Of a stretch of 64,000 nucleotides of DNA, positions 61,377 through 64,000 are shown piece after piece. Source of the DNA: Alcanivorax sp. (lineage in GTDB: Bacteria > Pseudomonadota > Gammaproteobacteria > Pseudomonadales > Alcanivoracaceae). The position numbers and the translations under genes are program-made. The first letter of the stretch is position 1; every line of letters begins with the position of its first letter. The notes under the pieces were generated by a model that saw nothing but the letters and a program-made list of their open reading frames with translations, was not told where the DNA came from and made no database searches. The stretch is from the NCBI RefSeq assembly GCF_002733835.1, contig NZ_NVWY01000011.1, forward strand, positions 26,390-90,389. Direction: 5' to 3'.

Positions 61377-62683
61377 CGGCATTTATAGCTGTTCCTTCAC
61401 TTTTTTATTCTTCTGCTGCTCACGCGAGCAACGAGGTTTGCTATAGGAAAGGAAGCCAGATTGACTGTCAGGGCAATTACCAGGCCGATTATTTCGCAAA
61501 AATCACGTGCGTAGACGGCGACGACTCCTGCATCTCGTCCCGTGCTGCTCAATGTGCACCCTCATACAGATCATGCCAGTCTGTACCAACCGACCCCGGC
61601 TTTACGGCACAGGATGTATTTTCCTGCGACAGCCGTGACGTAGCAGTAGGAAATAGGTGTTACTTAGGTGGCAGTGAGCCGCCCACAGAGTGCGGCATAC
61701 CTCAGGGCACAGAGTCCCGCTTTTCCGTTCCTTATCTCTCTGGTAGCGTCTGCTACCAAAACTGTAATCACGTCAATCCCAAGCGCTCTATCTGTGTGTA
61801 TCTTGCAGACGGCACCAGCACTTGCTTGTCTACCTATACAAGCACTGGTGAATTCTGTGACCGCGCTGACGGAGCCAGTGACCGCCCTTTTGATGACTAC
61901 AAGGACGAGGATGGCTGCTACAGGGCTACAGCCAACGGCAAAAAATACTGTGAATCCCCTCCAGATGATCCATGTCCAAATTACACAACGATAGACGGAA
62001 CAAAATACTGCCAAACCCCCGGTGATGGTGAGGATGCCCCTGATTCGGATGGTGATGGTGTTCCAGACCATGAGGATGCAGACCCGTCAAACCCGGATCG
62101 GGACGGCGATGGCGTGCCAGATGGTTCTGACCCTGATCCAGACAATCCGGACACTGACGGCGATGGTGTGCCAGATGGATCAGATCCCGACTCCAACGGA
62201 AACGGCATACCTGATTCAGATGAGGAAGAATCTGAACCGGATAGCGTAGGTGAGGGCACATGCGAAAAAGATGAAGTACAAGAGCCAGAATGCAACTCAG
62301 ATGATGCTATCCAGTGCGGAATCCTCCTCAACACATGGCGTCAACGCTGCAACGATAAGCTGAATCGTGAGGACCTAATCGGCACAGAAGAGTACAGGGA
62401 AAGTGACTCTCTGACAGATGACCGTGAAGAAAACAGCGTTGCAGAGAATGAAATCGACGTTTCAGAGGCTGTTGCCCTGGACGACTCTGGCAGTGGCTAC
62501 GGCGGTTCCATGTCCTGCCCCGCCGACATTGACGTTAATCTAGGCGCGTTCGGCTCTATCAGTTTTCCAATGTCATTCATCTGTCAGTGGGCCGAAAAAA
62601 TTCGCGGCCTTGTGATTGCCCTTGGCTGGCTGGCAGCAGGAATGATCGTTTTTCGCAGCATGACAGGTGATAACGATGGGTAG
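61325..62683 (+). CDS. Adsorption protein (pIII-like) with calcium-binding repeats
   Basis: The protein is about 452 aa from the ATG at 61325; an upstream GTG at 61298 has no ribosome-binding site. It has a signal peptide (LLYAFCIAAFIAVPSL, ending AAHAS), a Cys-rich N-terminal half (about 20 Cys), a middle acidic region with four DxDGDGxPD-type repeats (about residues 235-310), and a C-terminal Cys-containing domain ending in one transmembrane helix (GLVIALGWLAAGMIVF). This is the layout of the pIII/CoaA family that binds the host receptor and caps the filament. Confidence 0.8.
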   Translation: MALSNRISAGLLYAFCIAAFIAVPSLFYSSAAHASNEVCYRKGSQIDCQGNYQADYFAKITCVDGDDSCISSRAAQCAPSYRSCQSVPTDPGFTAQDVFSCDSRDVAVGNRCYLGGSEPPTECGIPQGTESRFSVPYLSGSVCYQNCNHVNPKRSICVYLADGTSTCLSTYTSTGEFCDRADGASDRPFDDYKDEDGCYRATANGKKYCESPPDDPCPNYTTIDGTKYCQTPGDGEDAPDSDGDGVPDHEDADPSNPDRDGDGVPDGSDPDPDNPDTDGDGVPDGSDPDSNGNGIPDSDEEESEPDSVGEGTCEKDEVQEPECNSDDAIQCGILLNTWRQRCNDKLNREDLIGTEEYRESDSLTDDREENSVAENEIDVSEAVALDDSGSGYGGSMSCPADIDVNLGAFGSISFPMSFICQWAEKIRGLVIALGWLAAGMIVFRSMTGDNDG

Positions 62684-62987
62684 TGTACTCGCAGCGGTCC
62701 AGGTCTTTCTTGCGCAAATTGCGGGTGGTCTCACAGCCCGTGTTATGGCTGCCATCGGCGTGGGTGTTGTCACCATTACCGGCGTTCAACTCACGATGGA
62801 CAACATCACCGCAGCCATCCAGAGCAACTTTGGTGGCGTCCCTGCTGACATTATCGCGGTCGCCACCATCGCCGGTTTCGACAAGTTCATTAGCTTGGTT
62901 ATCAGCGCCTATATCGGCGTAGTCGGTGTTAAAGCGCTTTGGGGAGCGTTCAAGCGGTTTGGCTTTATGTCTATGGGGGATGACTGA
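62676..62987 (+). CDS. pVI-like minor coat protein (DUF2523)
   Basis: The 103-aa protein has three hydrophobic segments (LAAVQVFLAQIAGGLTARVMAAIGVGVVTITGVQL; IAVATIAGFDKFISLVISAYIGVVGVKALWGAF) matching the DUF2523 family. The ATG at 62676 was chosen, 9 nt after AGG; a GTG three codons upstream is possible. It overlaps the end of the adsorption gene and the start of Zot. Confidence 0.85.
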   Translation: MGSVLAAVQVFLAQIAGGLTARVMAAIGVGVVTITGVQLTMDNITAAIQSNFGGVPADIIAVATIAGFDKFISLVISAYIGVVGVKALWGAFKRFGFMSMGDD

Positions 62988-64000
62988 TGTTTTGGTTGGT
63001 GACTGGTAAGCCGGGAACCGGGAAAACTTCGCATACGCTCGACTTCGTGCTGCATGATAAGAGGTTTGCCGTAGAAGGCAGTGACACCCGCCGTCCTGTC
63101 TACTATCGGGGTATTCGTGACTTAAAAGTTGACTGGCACGAGCTAACCGACGATCAGGTCAAGGAGTGGCCAGACCATCTACCACAAGGCGCGGTTCTCG
63201 TTGTCGATGAGGCCCAGCAAATATGGCCGGGCAGGGCACCCAGTAAACCAGTTCCCCCCGGCCTTACTGCGCTAGAAACTCACCGCCACCAAGGCTGGGA
63301 TATCATCTTTATCAGCCAGGACCCCAGCCTCCTAGACACTCATGCCCGCAAACTCTGCAACGAGCAACTGCACTACAGCCGCCCTTTCGGTGCCCCTTTC
63401 GTCATCGAGTACCATTCAGGCTCCGGCTATGTGAACCCATCGAGCAAGTCTGAGTTAGGCGGGTGCGTCCAGCGTAAAAAGGGTCTTCCCAAGCGTGTCT
63501 GGGACTTGTACCACTCCGCTGAGGTTCACACCCACAAGTTCAAGCCCCCGAAGATCATCTATTTCCTGATAGCTGGTATCGCGCTCGCCGCCTTTCTTCT
63601 CTGGCGTTTCACGCAAAACTACGGTGCCAGTACAGATGAAAACTACGTCACCGGCCAGCCCGGCACAGAATCCCACCAGGTGGCACAGGTTCCAGTCCGC
63701 AATTCCGCCTATAGCAAGTCCTGGTCAGAATTGATGCAGCCTGAGGTTCAGGGGCTGCCGTATACCGCGCCCCTCTACGAGTTACAGGCAAAGCAACCAA
63801 CTGCTATCCCTGTTGTTCACGGCTGCATGTCCATGGAATCAGACTTCAGTGATTGCCGGTGCTACACCCAGCAAGGCACCACGATTGCTGACATGCCATG
63901 GCAGATGTGCCGACGGATACTAAAGCACGGCATTTTCAATCATCTGGCACAGGTTGAGGATTCAGCCAGCGGCCAACGGCGGGGGGCCGATGGCGAGGCA
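62987..64000 (+). CDS. zot: Zot-like phage assembly ATPase (pI), truncated by the window end
   Basis: The first 338 codons are present. Walker A is TGKPGTGKT at residues 6-14, Walker B AVLVVDEAQQIWPG near residue 65-80, and a transmembrane helix IIYFLIAGIALAAFLLWRF near 185-205 separates the cytoplasmic ATPase domain from a periplasmic part with several Cys. It assembles the phage at the inner membrane. The start overlaps the stop of the pVI-like gene (TGATG). The C-terminus is beyond position 64000. Confidence 0.92.
   Translation, partial: MFWLVTGKPGTGKTSHTLDFVLHDKRFAVEGSDTRRPVYYRGIRDLKVDWHELTDDQVKEWPDHLPQGAVLVVDEAQQIWPGRAPSKPVPPGLTALETHRHQGWDIIFISQDPSLLDTHARKLCNEQLHYSRPFGAPFVIEYHSGSGYVNPSSKSELGGCVQRKKGLPKRVWDLYHSAEVHTHKFKPPKIIYFLIAGIALAAFLLWRFTQNYGASTDENYVTGQPGTESHQVAQVPVRNSAYSKSWSELMQPEVQGLPYTAPLYELQAKQPTAIPVVHGCMSMESDFSDCRCYTQQGTTIADMPWQMCRRILKHGIFNHLAQVEDSASGQRRGADGEA

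Larger units (their letters stand above)
57746..64000 (+). mobile_element. Pf-type inovirus prophage, left part
   Basis: The gene order is divergent repressor and excisionase-like regulator, small early genes, ssDNA-binding protein, coat proteins, adsorption protein, pVI-like protein and Zot. This corresponds to Pf phages of Pseudomonas, where a replication initiator and an integrase follow Zot. Those two genes and the right junction are beyond the window. The left boundary is the displaced tRNA-Ser end. Confidence 0.9.

Overview
The window looks like a chromosomal segment of a marine, hydrocarbon- or lipid-degrading gammaproteobacterium, most like Alcanivorax and relatives. This is an inference from gene content (RecCBD order, YdbH-YnbE-YdbL, NasT/NasS, a MesD/MesX methionine synthase, paired DUF2236 oxygenases with acyl-CoA dehydrogenases, Ccm proteins, QueF) and from the fairly high-GC codon use. 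No rRNA or species marker is present. Coordinates run from a truncated LysE-type exporter at the left edge to a truncated filamentous-phage Zot gene at the right edge.

Region by region: 1-9.9 kb holds the end of a LysE/RhtB exporter and recC-recB-recD. 10-15.2 kb (minus) holds an OmpA-family porin, the ydbH-ynbE-ydbL envelope lipid-transport operon and an FMN-binding protein. 15.2-22.9 kb (minus) is a lipid-metabolism cluster: a LolB-like lipoprotein and a DUF2236/MpaB oxygenase separated only by a frameshift in a run of eight G, an AMP-dependent acyl-CoA synthetase, a second DUF2236 protein, a TetR regulator and two acyl-CoA dehydrogenases. 23-28.9 kb is mixed accessory DNA: a YlqF-type GTPase, an orphan YhfG, a HigB/HigA-type toxin-antitoxin pair with a YgjP metallopeptidase, a REP-like pair, an IS110-family element with a structured left end, and a low-GC stretch ending in an attC-like sequence. 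30-34 kb is a nitrate-sensing module (porin, nasT, nasS) whose porin leader carries a two-hexaloop ANTAR RNA overlapping a terminator. 34-39 kb holds a TSUP transporter and the folate-independent methionine synthase locus (flavin reductase, MesD, MesX, divergent MetR-type regulator). 39-44 kb has small envelope and hypothetical genes, with a guanidine-II riboswitch in front of a Gdx/SugE exporter. 44-57.5 kb has ccmABCDE (without ccmFGH), a RimK-like ATP-grasp enzyme, a DUF2157/GDYXXLXY pair, a GST, tRNA-Glu and tRNA-Gly, an ABC exporter, queF, and an AbgT transporter.

From 57.7 kb to the end is the left part of a Pf-type inovirus prophage. It begins at a 27-bp displaced tRNA-Ser 3' end and runs repressor | excisionase-like regulator, small early genes, a noncoding region with a perfect 19-bp inverted repeat, ssDNA-binding protein, coat proteins, an adsorption protein with calcium-binding repeats, a pVI-like protein and Zot. 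Replication initiator, integrase and the intact tRNA-Ser are expected to the right of the window.

The most unusual pattern is a set of seven intergenic imperfect palindromes whose arms are tandem degenerate 7-nt repeats. The heptamer word differs between elements, but each element starts at or within about 20 nt after the stop codon of a plus-strand gene. They separate recB from recD and nasT from nasS, and three of them enclose or adjoin a terminator hairpin.
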